A stretch of DNA of 49,420 bases from CAYJRR01 sp964372275 [NCBI: uncultured bacterium] (lineage in GTDB: Bacteria > CAYJRR01): positions 1 to 49,420 of the forward strand of contig CAYJRR010000014.1 in assembly GCA_964372275.1 (NCBI GenBank). The letters run 5' to 3'. Each line of letters begins with the position of its first letter. Within the stretch, counting starts at the first letter, position 1. Shown in pieces: positions 8,571-16,527 of this stretch. The translations under genes and the position numbers were made by a program. The notes beneath the pieces are model-generated. The model did no database searches. It was not told the origin of the DNA and saw only the letters and a list, made by a program, of their open reading frames with translations.

Positions 8571-8580
8571 TCTCCACGTC

Positions 8581-10524
8581 GTGAACGAGAACCGGCCGAC
8601 GCTCGGCGATCGACTCTCCTACCGGATCGACAACCTGATGTCGGGCAATCCGGCGTTCAAGTTGTTCGCCCTGTTCGGGCTGACCTCGGTACTGGTGCTG
8701 CTCGGTGGCACCGTCTATTGGGTCGCCACGGCCGGCGAGGAGGGTTCCGATTTCATCCACGGTCTCTGGGCCGCCTGGACCTTCATCGCCGACGCCGGCA
8801 CGCAGGGCGGCGAGCAATCGACGCTCACCCGGGCGATTGCGCTCGTCATCACCGTCGGCGGAATGATGATCTTCGCCCTTCTCCTGGGCTTGGTCTCGGA
8901 GACGCTCGGAGAACGGGTCGACGAGCTGAAGAAGGGACGCAGCCGGGTGATCGAGTCCGACCACTCGCTGATCCTGGGTTGGAACGAGAAGATCTTCACC
9001 CTGGTACAGCAGCTGATCGAGGCCAACGCCAGCCGCCGCCGCGCGGTGGTCGTCATCCTCTCCGACCGCCCGAAGGAGGAGATGGAGGAGGCGCTGCGCG
9101 ACGCGATCGCCGACTTCAAGTCGACCACCGTCGTCTGCCGTTCGGGGGACACGACGATGGCCAGCGACCTGCGCAAGGTGAACGCCCAGGGGGCGCGCAG
9201 CATCGTGGTGCTCGGGGACGACCACGATCCCGAAGAGAGCGACATCCGCGCCACCAAGACGGTGTTGGCGCTTCGCCGGGGGGTGGGGCCGTTGGCGGGT
9301 CACCTCGTCGTCGAGCTGATGGAGTCGGCGAGCCGTCCGATGGTCGAGATGGTCGGCCACGGCGCGGTGGAGGTGGTCTCGGCGCGCGATCTGATCGGCC
9401 GGCTGATGGTGCAGACCTCCCGCCAGAACGGTCTCGCGCACGCCTACGCGCGGCTCCTGTGCTTCGAAGGCTCGGAGTTCTACCTGAAGGAGTGGAAGGA
9501 AGCCCACGGACGCTACTTCGGCGAGGTGTGGGGATACTTTCCCGAGACCGTCGTCTGCGGAGTGATGCCCAATCCGAACGGGCCGAACGCGCCGAAGGAG
9601 GGCCCGCCGGTGATCCTCAACCCGCCCGACGACTACGTGATCGGACCCGGCGATCAGCTCCTCTTCCTCGCCGAGGACGACGACGCCTACGGCTTGAAGC
9701 CGCTCCCGCCCAACTTCCGTCCCGTGCAACGGCCGCCGCCGTTCTCGGTCCCCGAGCCGGCGACCGAGCGGCTCCTGTTCCTGGGTTGGCGCGCCGACAT
9801 GGGGACGATGATCCGCGAGCTCGACGGCTACGTCGTCCCGGGCAGCCAGCTGACGCTCGTCTCCACCCTGACCCGGGAGGAGGCGCAGGAGCGGCTCAAG
9901 CAGGAGGGGCTCGCGGGGCTCAAGCGCCTCCGGCTCACCTACCAGCAGGGGAACCTCGCGTCCCGGTCCGATCTCGAGCAGCTGAAGGTGGAGGAGTTCC
10001 ACTCGATCCTGGTGTTGGCCGACGAGACCTCCGACCGCACTCCCGACGAGGTCGACGCGCGCACGTTGATGAGCCTGCTGTTGATCCGCGACATCCAGCG
10101 CAAGAACGGCGTCGTCGGGATCCCGGTCCTCTCCGAGATCCGCGACCCGCGCACCAAGGACCTGGCGGCGATCGCCGAGGCGTCGGACTATGTCGTGTCG
10201 AACGAGATCACGAGCATGCTGATGGCGCAGGTGTCGGAGAAACGGGAGATGAACGCCGTCTGGGGGGACCTGTTCGACTCCGACGGGAACGAGATCTACC
10301 TGAAGCACGTCGGACGCTACGTGTCGCCCGGCGAGCCGGCCTCCTTCTTCGACGTGATGGCCCGCGCGCGCGCGCGCCGGGAGGTGGCGATCGGCTACCG
10401 GTCGCACGCCCAGCGCGACCAGGAGCCGGATCACGGCGTGGTGATCAATCCACCCGACAAGACGGCGCCGATCGCCTGGTCGCCGGAGGACCGGGTGATC
10501 GTCCTCTCGGAGAGCGAGGCGTGA
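8581..10524 (+). CDS. CASTOR/POLLUX-like ion channel with RCK domains
   Basis: The 647-aa protein matches the CASTOR/POLLUX/DMI1-related channel family. It has TM1 at about residues 26-48, a pore helix and filter with F-I-A-D-A-G-T (68-74), close to the ADAG filter of the plant channels, TM2 at about 83-106, and then two large cytosolic RCK/TrkA-N-like regions: the first from residue 128 (S-L-I-L-G-W-N-E-K) and a second from about 395 (R-L-L-F-L-G-W-R). It should form a tetrameric cation channel gated by a ligand or ions. The GTG start at 8581 is set by the promoter and lack of alternatives. The stop overlaps the next gene as GTGA. Confidence 0.9.
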   Translation: MNENRPTLGDRLSYRIDNLMSGNPAFKLFALFGLTSVLVLLGGTVYWVATAGEEGSDFIHGLWAAWTFIADAGTQGGEQSTLTRAIALVITVGGMMIFALLLGLVSETLGERVDELKKGRSRVIESDHSLILGWNEKIFTLVQQLIEANASRRRAVVVILSDRPKEEMEEALRDAIADFKSTTVVCRSGDTTMASDLRKVNAQGARSIVVLGDDHDPEESDIRATKTVLALRRGVGPLAGHLVVELMESASRPMVEMVGHGAVEVVSARDLIGRLMVQTSRQNGLAHAYARLLCFEGSEFYLKEWKEAHGRYFGEVWGYFPETVVCGVMPNPNGPNAPKEGPPVILNPPDDYVIGPGDQLLFLAEDDDAYGLKPLPPNFRPVQRPPPFSVPEPATERLLFLGWRADMGTMIRELDGYVVPGSQLTLVSTLTREEAQERLKQEGLAGLKRLRLTYQQGNLASRSDLEQLKVEEFHSILVLADETSDRTPDEVDARTLMSLLLIRDIQRKNGVVGIPVLSEIRDPRTKDLAAIAEASDYVVSNEITSMLMAQVSEKREMNAVWGDLFDSDGNEIYLKHVGRYVSPGEPASFFDVMARARARREVAIGYRSHAQRDQEPDHGVVINPPDKTAPIAWSPEDRVIVLSESEA

Positions 10525-11054
10525 CGCGCGCCCGCATCGCCGGGCTGCTGACGGCCGCCTTCCTCGCCGGCGGCGGAGCGTGGAGCGCGCGCTCCTCGTG
10601 GCTCGGCGCGGAGGCGGCCGGCCTCGCCTCGCGGCCGGCCGGCAAGGAGCAAAAGGCGCGACGGTTGATCGAGCTGACCGGCGGGAAGGAGCTCGAGCTC
10701 GGGATCCTCGCGTCGGCGATCGACCGGGCGGGGTCGTTCCCGTCGCTCCCGCCGGACTTCGCCGCCCGGTTCCGCGCCCTCGCCGCCAAGAACGACGTGC
10801 TGTCGAGGCTCGTTCCGATCTACGCCAAGCACCTGACCGAGCCCGACCTCGACGCGGCGATCGCCTGGTTCGACTCCCCCGCCGGCCGCAACTTCCACGC
10901 CGCGCAGCCGGCGATCATCGCCGAGACCCAGGCCGCCGGCGAGGCGTGGGCACGGGAGATCATGGAGCAGGCCGTGGCGGGCGACGGAGGTGCGTCTTCA
11001 AAGGACGGCAGCGCCCCGAAGCGACGCCCATCGCCAGCCAAGGCGAAACCGTAG
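10521..11054 (+). CDS. Exported DUF2059-family protein
   Basis: The 177-aa protein starts with GTG in a four-base overlap (GTGA) with the channel stop. Residues 1-20 (R-x-R-I-A-G-L-L-T-A-A-F-L-A-G-G-G) form a signal peptide. The mature part has the DUF2059 pattern: an N-terminal helix K-A-R-R-L-I-E-L-T-G, and the core L-V-P-I-Y-A-K-H-L-T-E-x-D-L-D-A-A-I-A-W-F-D-S-P-A-G. The tail is basic and low in complexity. The family has no firmly known function. Coupling to the channel gene suggests a joint role in the envelope, but that is inference. Confidence 0.8.
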   Translation: MTRARIAGLLTAAFLAGGGAWSARSSWLGAEAAGLASRPAGKEQKARRLIELTGGKELELGILASAIDRAGSFPSLPPDFAARFRALAAKNDVLSRLVPIYAKHLTEPDLDAAIAWFDSPAGRNFHAAQPAIIAETQAAGEAWAREIMEQAVAGDGGASSKDGSAPKRRPSPAKAKP

Positions 11055-11062
11055 GCGTCCCC

Positions 11063-12145
11063 CTATCGCGGCGGTTCGATCTCGAATACGACCGGCAGAT
11101 GATCGGAGCCGTGCGCTTCCGGCGCCGACGACCCCGGCTCGGCAGCGAGGCCCCGGTAGAAGAGCCAGTCGAGCCGCTGCGGGAAGAAGCCGGCGCCGAG
11201 CTGGGTGTGTCCGTTGAATCCGGCGGTGCCGTCGAGCCAGTCCGCCGCCAGCATCTCCTCGACCGCCGCCTCCGCGTCCGGGGGATGGGTACAGTCGGCG
11301 AGACCGGGGTTGCACGTCCAGGTGTTGAAATCGCCGCCGATCACCTGCGCCGGCGGATGGCCGGGACGGTCGGCGTCGGCGCGGATCTCGGCCGCCTGCG
11401 CGGCCCGACCCAGGTCGCCGCTCCCGCGCGTGCAGAGGTGCGAGGCGTAGACCCGGATCCGCCGTCCGCCGGCGAGCAGGTCGACCCCGAGCGACATCCG
11501 CCCGCCGAAGCGGTCGTCCTCGGCGTACCAGTCGTAGGCCGGCGTGTGCCGCACGAGCGTCGCGTTCCCGAGCGGATATTTCGAGAGCACGGCGGTGCCG
11601 TGCTCCCCCTCCTTCTCCGGATGGAGCCGCCAATCCCACTCCACCGCGAAGGCGTAGTCCATCGCCAACGCCTGCGCGAGGTCGCGCGCCAAGTCGATCC
11701 CGGCCGGATCCGAATCGGAGGCCCGCCGTGGCACCTCGGTCAGCAACAGGAGGTCGGCCTCGGCGACCGCCGCCACCTCCGCGAGCGCCGCGGCGACCGT
11801 CGCCGACTCCTTTCCGTACTGGACGTTCCACGCGACCACCTTGAGCCGCGGAGGGACGTCGTCGGGATCGCGGTCGGTGAATCGGTCGGCGGCGATCGAG
11901 CACGGGATGTCGACCGGATCCCCGCCGGTCGCGACGTAGTCGTCCGGCAGATCGCACAGCGGCCCGTCCGGGGCGTTCACCGGAAGGGGCTCCCACGGCG
12001 ATAGCGGCGGGGTCGGAGTCGGGGTCGGCGTGATGGCGGTGTCGGTCCCGGTCGGCGCCGGTTCCGAGCCGCCGGCGGCCGGGTCGACGCCCTCCCGGCC
12101 GCATGCCGCGACCGCAAGGACACACCCCAGCCACCACGCCTTCAT
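11063..12145 (-). CDS. Endonuclease/exonuclease/phosphatase-family lipoprotein
   Basis: The 360-aa protein has a lipoprotein signal (L-A-V-A-A-C, Cys15), a Thr/Pro-rich spacer with a TPTPTPTP run (about residues 33-50), and an EEP-fold domain from about residue 100. Catalytic landmarks are W-N-V-Q-Y-G-K, L-L-T-E-V (metal-binding Glu), S-H-L, G-G-D-F-N-T-W (about residue 268) and a final G-S-D-H-L-P-V (about 346). The fold includes nucleases, phosphoinositide phosphatases and sphingomyelinases; a surface phosphodiesterase or nuclease is likely, and the substrate cannot be told. It sits directly downstream of the PLD-like gene on the same strand, across 45 bases that hold a TTGACA palindrome. 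Confidence 0.85.
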   Translation of the reverse strand: MKAWWLGCVLAVAACGREGVDPAAGGSEPAPTGTDTAITPTPTPTPPLSPWEPLPVNAPDGPLCDLPDDYVATGGDPVDIPCSIAADRFTDRDPDDVPPRLKVVAWNVQYGKESATVAAALAEVAAVAEADLLLLTEVPRRASDSDPAGIDLARDLAQALAMDYAFAVEWDWRLHPEKEGEHGTAVLSKYPLGNATLVRHTPAYDWYAEDDRFGGRMSLGVDLLAGGRRIRVYASHLCTRGSGDLGRAAQAAEIRADADRPGHPPAQVIGGDFNTWTCNPGLADCTHPPDAEAAVEEMLAADWLDGTAGFNGHTQLGAGFFPQRLDWLFYRGLAAEPGSSAPEAHGSDHLPVVFEIEPPR

Positions 12146-12166
12146 GACCGGCCGTTTTCGCCCAAG

Positions 12167-12182
12167 TTGACAAAAATGTCAA
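12167..12182. promoter_or_regulatory. AT-rich 16-bp palindrome, TTGACA-AAAA-TGTCAA
   Basis: A perfect 6-bp inverted repeat with a 4-base A/T centre lies in the 45-bp gap between the PLD-like gene (ends 12191) and the EEP lipoprotein (starts 12145). On the minus strand TTGACA could also serve as a consensus -35 for the lipoprotein gene, but the -10 at 17 bases (GAAAAC) is poor. An operator or activator site is possible. Confidence 0.45.
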
Positions 12183-12190
12183 TTCAAAGG

Positions 12191-14920
12191 CTACTGGAAC
12201 GGCCGCGTCCCCCGCTCGATTCCGGTGTTGATGGCGTTCACGATCGCGTTCCTCCGCCCGGTGGTGGCGCTGTTCGCGAGATCCGGCGTGATGATCTTCC
12301 GCCGCGCCTCGGCCAGGACCGTGGCGTCTTCGGTGTAGATGTTCCCTTCGCGGTGCCAGCCGTAGAAGTTCGGGTTGGTCAGGTTCCCGGAGCCGGTCGA
12401 AAAGGCGCCCCGCCCCGGCGCCTCTTCGACGAAGACGTACTTCCCGTGCGCCATCGTGTCGTGGTGGTAGACCGACTTCCCGTCCGGCGTGACCGTCCGG
12501 CCGTAGTCGGGTCGCCACATCCGCACGTCGACCCCCATCTCCTTGAACTCGTTCACCAGCTTGTAGCTGGCGAACTGGGCGATGCCGCTGTCGAGCCATC
12601 CCGGGACGACGACGGTGAACTGCCGGCAGGCGGGATCGGTCCAACAGGGGTCGTTGGGGTCGTCAGGATTCCATCTCCGCGACGGATCCCAGCCCTCCTT
12701 CATCCAGCGCGCCGCCGTCGCCTTGACCTGGTTGCGAAACCCCTCCCCGCTGAAGAACGGCATCCCGATCACCACCCGTTTGTTGGCGGCGGCGAGGAGC
12801 GACATCGTCGTGGCGCCGTACTTGTTGTCGACCCCCGGCTCCACGTCGAGAAAGCGACCCGTCGCGGCGCACCCGGTCGACGCCGTCGGACGCCAGCGCG
12901 CGCGCTCCGACGGGGTGAGGTCCTTTTCCTCCTTGGCGACGCGGTTGTAGTGCTCCGCCAGATAGTCGCCGATCGCCGCCGGCAGCGAATCGGCCCCCCC
13001 CTCCGCGTAGATCCCGAAGTCGTGCCAGCGATAGACCGGCTTCTTGCCGTCCTTGCCGTCGGTCGGGAAGTGCTTGGTGCCGACGTTGTTGCCACTGGCG
13101 ATCACGCGCGCCAGCCCCTGGTCGTCGACCGAATAGACGAGCTTCTCGTGGTTGATTCCCAGGTTCGGGGTGGGGAGCCCTTTGCGCAGGAGCTTGAAGT
13201 CGTCGACCACCGGAATGCCGACGTCGATCAGGTCGCGGGCGGCCCCCTCCACCGAGCGTTTCGGATGGGCGACGAAGTGCGCCGTGTCTTCCACCCACGC
13301 CAGCCGCTCTCCCAACATCGAGCGCGCGTGGCGCAGCGGCTCGGCATCGTTGCCGGCGATCCCACCAAGCTCCGTTCCGCGCTTGAGCAGGTCGGTCTTG
13401 CCCGGAGGAGCGATCAGGCTCTTGAGCTTGCCCAGCGGGTTCAGGGCGAGCGTGGCCAGGTTGCTGATGTTCCCGATATAGCCCAGGTCGATCAGCTTCC
13501 CGTCGCGGATCAGCCGCACGTCGGTGCGGGTGAAGAGTTGCTCGGCGATCGCCTTTCGCTCGTCCTCGGACAGCTCTTGCTGAATTTTCGCCGCAGCGCG
13601 CACCACCTCCGCGGAGTCGATCGCCGGCGCCTTCGCAAGCGGATTCGCGGCGCGCGCGTTGCGGTGGAGCTGCTCCTGGGCGATGCGGAGATCCCGGATC
13701 GAGGCGGCGGAGAACCTCCGTCGTAACAGCGAATACGCCTCCTCCGGCATCTCCAATGCCTTGGCGACGATCTTGTCGACGACCGACTGGGCGGTCGGCG
13801 CGTTGCCCGTGTTGCGCACCTCGAGCGCAAGCCCGGCGACCGCCGTGGTCGACGGAAGGTCGGCCTCCAGCTTGAGAAGCGAGATCGCGAGCACGGCGTC
13901 GGCGTGGTCGACCACGTCGCTCAGCCTCGCCCAGTAGTCCCCCGGGTCGGCGATCACCGACAACTCGGACGCGCAGCTCTCGGGTCCGGCGACGACGTCG
14001 AGATGCGCCTTCCACGCCGGGCTGCCGATTGCGAGGCCGAGGTTCGACGGGAACCCGGAACGGATTCCGGCGCGGGTGGCGGCGAAGCGATCGATGCCGA
14101 ACCGGTAGTAATCGGCGTAGCGCGGATTGGAGGAGAAGTCCCCCTCGGCGCCCGGGCGGCAGGCTTCGTGGAGCGCCGACACCTCCCGTTCCAGGCGCGC
14201 GTTCGCCCGGGCCATCGCATCGTCGAGGATCGCCTGCTTCGCCTCCTTCTTCAGGTCCTTGCGGTTGAAGAGCTGCGCGGCGGTCGTCTCGATCTCTTCC
14301 GTCGCGATACGGTCGACGATCGCCACCACCGCGTCGTAGAGCGCCGCGTTCTCGGCGGTCGCCGCCCCTTTGAGGCGCGCCGCGGCGTCGATCGGGCTCG
14401 AGGTCGCCAGCTTGAAGAAGGTGGCCACGGTCAGACCGACCGCCGCCAGGCGGGCGTCGAACTCCCCGAACGTCTCCCGGTATTCCTTCGACGCGCGCCC
14501 GCGCCCCCCGACGAGCTTCGCGTAGTCGCGCTCCAGCTTCCGCAGCTCGTCGACCAGCTCCTTTCGGCGCTCCTCGAGCTTTCGCGGATCGGTCTCGCGC
14601 GCGATCTTCGCCAGGTCGGACTCCTTCTCGAGCGGGCGCCCCAGCGCGTCGCCGATCATCCGGTAGGCATCGGCGAGGTTCGGTCCCGTCAGTCCGGCGT
14701 ACCCGGACGAGGGGCAGACCCCGTTCGCGCCGGCGGCGGCGGCCGCCGCGATCTCGGCCAGCGGGCTGCGTTCGGGCGGGCACTCCACGAACTCCGCCGC
14801 GCCGACCTGCGCCAGGGCGATCGCCGGGACGCCGGCCGCCCACGAGGCCACCGCCACCGACCCGACGGCCGCGCGCGCCGCGGACCACGCCTCGGCGGCC
14901 CGCTCCCAGAGCCTCTTCAT
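12191..14920 (-). CDS. Large exported protein with C-terminal phospholipase D-like domain
   Basis: The 909-aa protein begins with a signal-peptide-like stretch ending A-I-A-L-A-Q (about residue 38). The first 540 residues are mostly helical, Ala/Glu/Arg-rich, and match no domain I recognise. The C-terminal part has two H-x-K sites of the phospholipase D superfamily: N-H-E-K-L-V-Y (about residue 590) followed by A-S-G-N-N-V-G, and A-H-G-K-Y-V-F (about 825) followed by S-T-G-S-G-N-L-T-N. Both have the downstream G-S/N-x-N, so a complete bilobal active site is likely. Substrates of the fold include phospholipids and nucleic acids. Start ATG 14920 has GGGAGGGG upstream and a TACAAT -10. Confidence 0.8.
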   Translation of the reverse strand: MKRLWERAAEAWSAARAAVGSVAVASWAAGVPAIALAQVGAAEFVECPPERSPLAEIAAAAAAGANGVCPSSGYAGLTGPNLADAYRMIGDALGRPLEKESDLAKIARETDPRKLEERRKELVDELRKLERDYAKLVGGRGRASKEYRETFGEFDARLAAVGLTVATFFKLATSSPIDAAARLKGAATAENAALYDAVVAIVDRIATEEIETTAAQLFNRKDLKKEAKQAILDDAMARANARLEREVSALHEACRPGAEGDFSSNPRYADYYRFGIDRFAATRAGIRSGFPSNLGLAIGSPAWKAHLDVVAGPESCASELSVIADPGDYWARLSDVVDHADAVLAISLLKLEADLPSTTAVAGLALEVRNTGNAPTAQSVVDKIVAKALEMPEEAYSLLRRRFSAASIRDLRIAQEQLHRNARAANPLAKAPAIDSAEVVRAAAKIQQELSEDERKAIAEQLFTRTDVRLIRDGKLIDLGYIGNISNLATLALNPLGKLKSLIAPPGKTDLLKRGTELGGIAGNDAEPLRHARSMLGERLAWVEDTAHFVAHPKRSVEGAARDLIDVGIPVVDDFKLLRKGLPTPNLGINHEKLVYSVDDQGLARVIASGNNVGTKHFPTDGKDGKKPVYRWHDFGIYAEGGADSLPAAIGDYLAEHYNRVAKEEKDLTPSERARWRPTASTGCAATGRFLDVEPGVDNKYGATTMSLLAAANKRVVIGMPFFSGEGFRNQVKATAARWMKEGWDPSRRWNPDDPNDPCWTDPACRQFTVVVPGWLDSGIAQFASYKLVNEFKEMGVDVRMWRPDYGRTVTPDGKSVYHHDTMAHGKYVFVEEAPGRGAFSTGSGNLTNPNFYGWHREGNIYTEDATVLAEARRKIITPDLANSATTGRRNAIVNAINTGIERGTRPFQ

Positions 14921-14942
14921 GCGCCCCTCCCTGCTTCCGGGG

Positions 14943-14948
14943 ATTGTA
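14943..14948 (-). promoter_or_regulatory. -10 element of the PLD-like gene
   Basis: TACAAT on the minus strand, 22 bases before the ATG at 14920. The intervening leader contains GGGAGGGG as ribosome site. It overlaps the -35 of the divergent ppiD promoter, so the two promoters should interfere. Confidence 0.5.
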
Positions 14949-14972
14949 TCCCCTTCCCGCCGCTCCTACACT
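14944..14972 (+). promoter_or_regulatory. Promoter of the ppiD-like gene, probably leaderless
   Basis: TTGTAT (14944-14949) and TACACT (14967-14972) are spaced by 17 bases. The ATG at 14982 begins 9 bases after the -10, with no Shine-Dalgarno sequence in between. Confidence 0.55.
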
Positions 14973-14981
14973 TGCCGCCCC

Positions 14982-16505
14982 ATGCTCGACGTCATCCGCC
15001 AATACCGGGACAGCTGGCAGCCCAAGGTCATCCTCGGAGCGATCGCGGTCGTCTTCATCTTCTGGGGGTTCGGCTCCCAGTACGACACCACCGGCGGCGC
15101 CAACTTCGCCGCCAAGGTCAACGGCGACGAGATCTCGATCGACCAGTTCGAACAGCAGTACCGGAACGAGTCTTCCCGCCGCCGGCAGGCCCAGTCCAAC
15201 TTCTCCGAGGCCTTCCTGATGAAGCAGGTCCTCGACGGCCTGATCGAGACCAAGCTCCTGGAGCAGTTCGCCGAGGAGGCGGGGATCCACGTCTCCCCGG
15301 AGGAGGTCGCCGACGAGATCAAGAAGCTGCCGTTCCTCACCGACGAGGAGACCGGGAGCTTCATCGGCAAGCAGAAGTACGTCGAGTTCCTGCGCGAGCG
15401 CGACATCGACGTCGCCGAGTTCGAGAAGGACGTGGAACAGAGCCTTCGCGTGCAGAAGGCGCGCGAGTTCGTCGAGTCGTCGGTGAAAGTGACGCCGGAC
15501 GAGGTCCGGGAGGAGTTCGACGCCCGCAACGAGAAGGTAAGCCTCTCCTACCTCCGCGTCGACGCGGCGGCGCTCGCCGAATCGCTCAAGTCCGAAAAGG
15601 TCACGCAAGCCCAGATCGCCGCCTGGGTCGCCGCCAACTCCGGGAAGGTCGAGTCGATCTACGCCGAGCGGAAGGAGTCGACGTACACCACCCCCGCGAA
15701 GGTCGATCTGCTGCAGATCACGGTGCGCAAGCCGGCCGGGGCGCAGAAGGACGAGTCCGAGCTGGCGAGCGCCAAGCGCCGATCGGAGCGGGCGCTGGAG
15801 CAGGCGGCCACCGACTGGAAGGCGGCGGCGGCGCAGTACTCCGAAGGGGCGCCCTGGGAGAAGACGGGCGAGCCCCGCTCCTTCGCCCGACGCGAGCTGC
15901 CGGCCGCGGTGGCGGAGCGCGTCTTCCTGATGTCCCCGGAAGAAGCCCCGGCGGTGGTCGAGACGCCGACCAGCTTCACCGTGGTGAAGGTGAAGTCGAT
16001 CACCCCCGAAAAGGTGACCGAGCTCGACGAGGCGCTGAAGAACGCGATCGTCGAGGAGGAGATCCGCGCCGAGCGGGCGAAGACGGCGGTGGAGGCGTTC
16101 GCGACCGACGCCACCGCGCGGCTCGAAAGGGGGGGGACGCTCGAACAGCTCGCCAAGACCCGGAAGCTGACGGTGAAGGAGACCGGCAGCTTCCCGCGCA
16201 AGGACGAGATCCCCGGGATCGCGGAGTCGGACCGGGCGATGGTCTCGGCCGCCTTCGCGCTGGAGAAGCCGGGGGCGGTCCTGCTCCTCGGCGGAAAGCT
16301 CCCCAAGGTGGGCGACGGCTATCTCATCGCCGTGCTCAAGGAGCACCAGCGGCCGACCGACGACGAGTACGAGAAACAGAAGGGGTGGATCGAGTCGAGC
16401 CTGAAGCGGACCCGGGGGATGGAGGCGTTCCGGTCCTGGAAGGCCGACCGGGTGGCGAAGGCGAAGATCGTCGAGAATCCGCGCTATCTCTCGCCGTCGA
16501 GCTGA
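14982..16505 (+). CDS. PpiD-like membrane-anchored periplasmic peptidyl-prolyl isomerase
   Basis: The 507-aa protein has the PpiD layout: a short cytoplasmic N-terminus, one membrane anchor at residues 16-32 (V-I-L-G-A-I-A-V-V-F-I-F-W-G), a SurA-N-like chaperone region (about 40-190), a parvulin-type rotamase region (about 225-350, with L-L-Q-I-T-V and a degenerate core) and a helical C-terminal part. It should assist folding of envelope proteins at the inner membrane. The frame is open 21 codons further upstream, but ATG 14982 places the anchor correctly and follows the promoter. The parvulin domain is diverged, so isomerase activity is less certain than the chaperone role. Confidence 0.85.
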   Translation: MLDVIRQYRDSWQPKVILGAIAVVFIFWGFGSQYDTTGGANFAAKVNGDEISIDQFEQQYRNESSRRRQAQSNFSEAFLMKQVLDGLIETKLLEQFAEEAGIHVSPEEVADEIKKLPFLTDEETGSFIGKQKYVEFLRERDIDVAEFEKDVEQSLRVQKAREFVESSVKVTPDEVREEFDARNEKVSLSYLRVDAAALAESLKSEKVTQAQIAAWVAANSGKVESIYAERKESTYTTPAKVDLLQITVRKPAGAQKDESELASAKRRSERALEQAATDWKAAAAQYSEGAPWEKTGEPRSFARRELPAAVAERVFLMSPEEAPAVVETPTSFTVVKVKSITPEKVTELDEALKNAIVEEEIRAERAKTAVEAFATDATARLERGGTLEQLAKTRKLTVKETGSFPRKDEIPGIAESDRAMVSAAFALEKPGAVLLLGGKLPKVGDGYLIAVLKEHQRPTDDEYEKQKGWIESSLKRTRGMEAFRSWKADRVAKAKIVENPRYLSPSS

Positions 16506-16527
16506 GGAGCCGGCACCGATCCGACCG

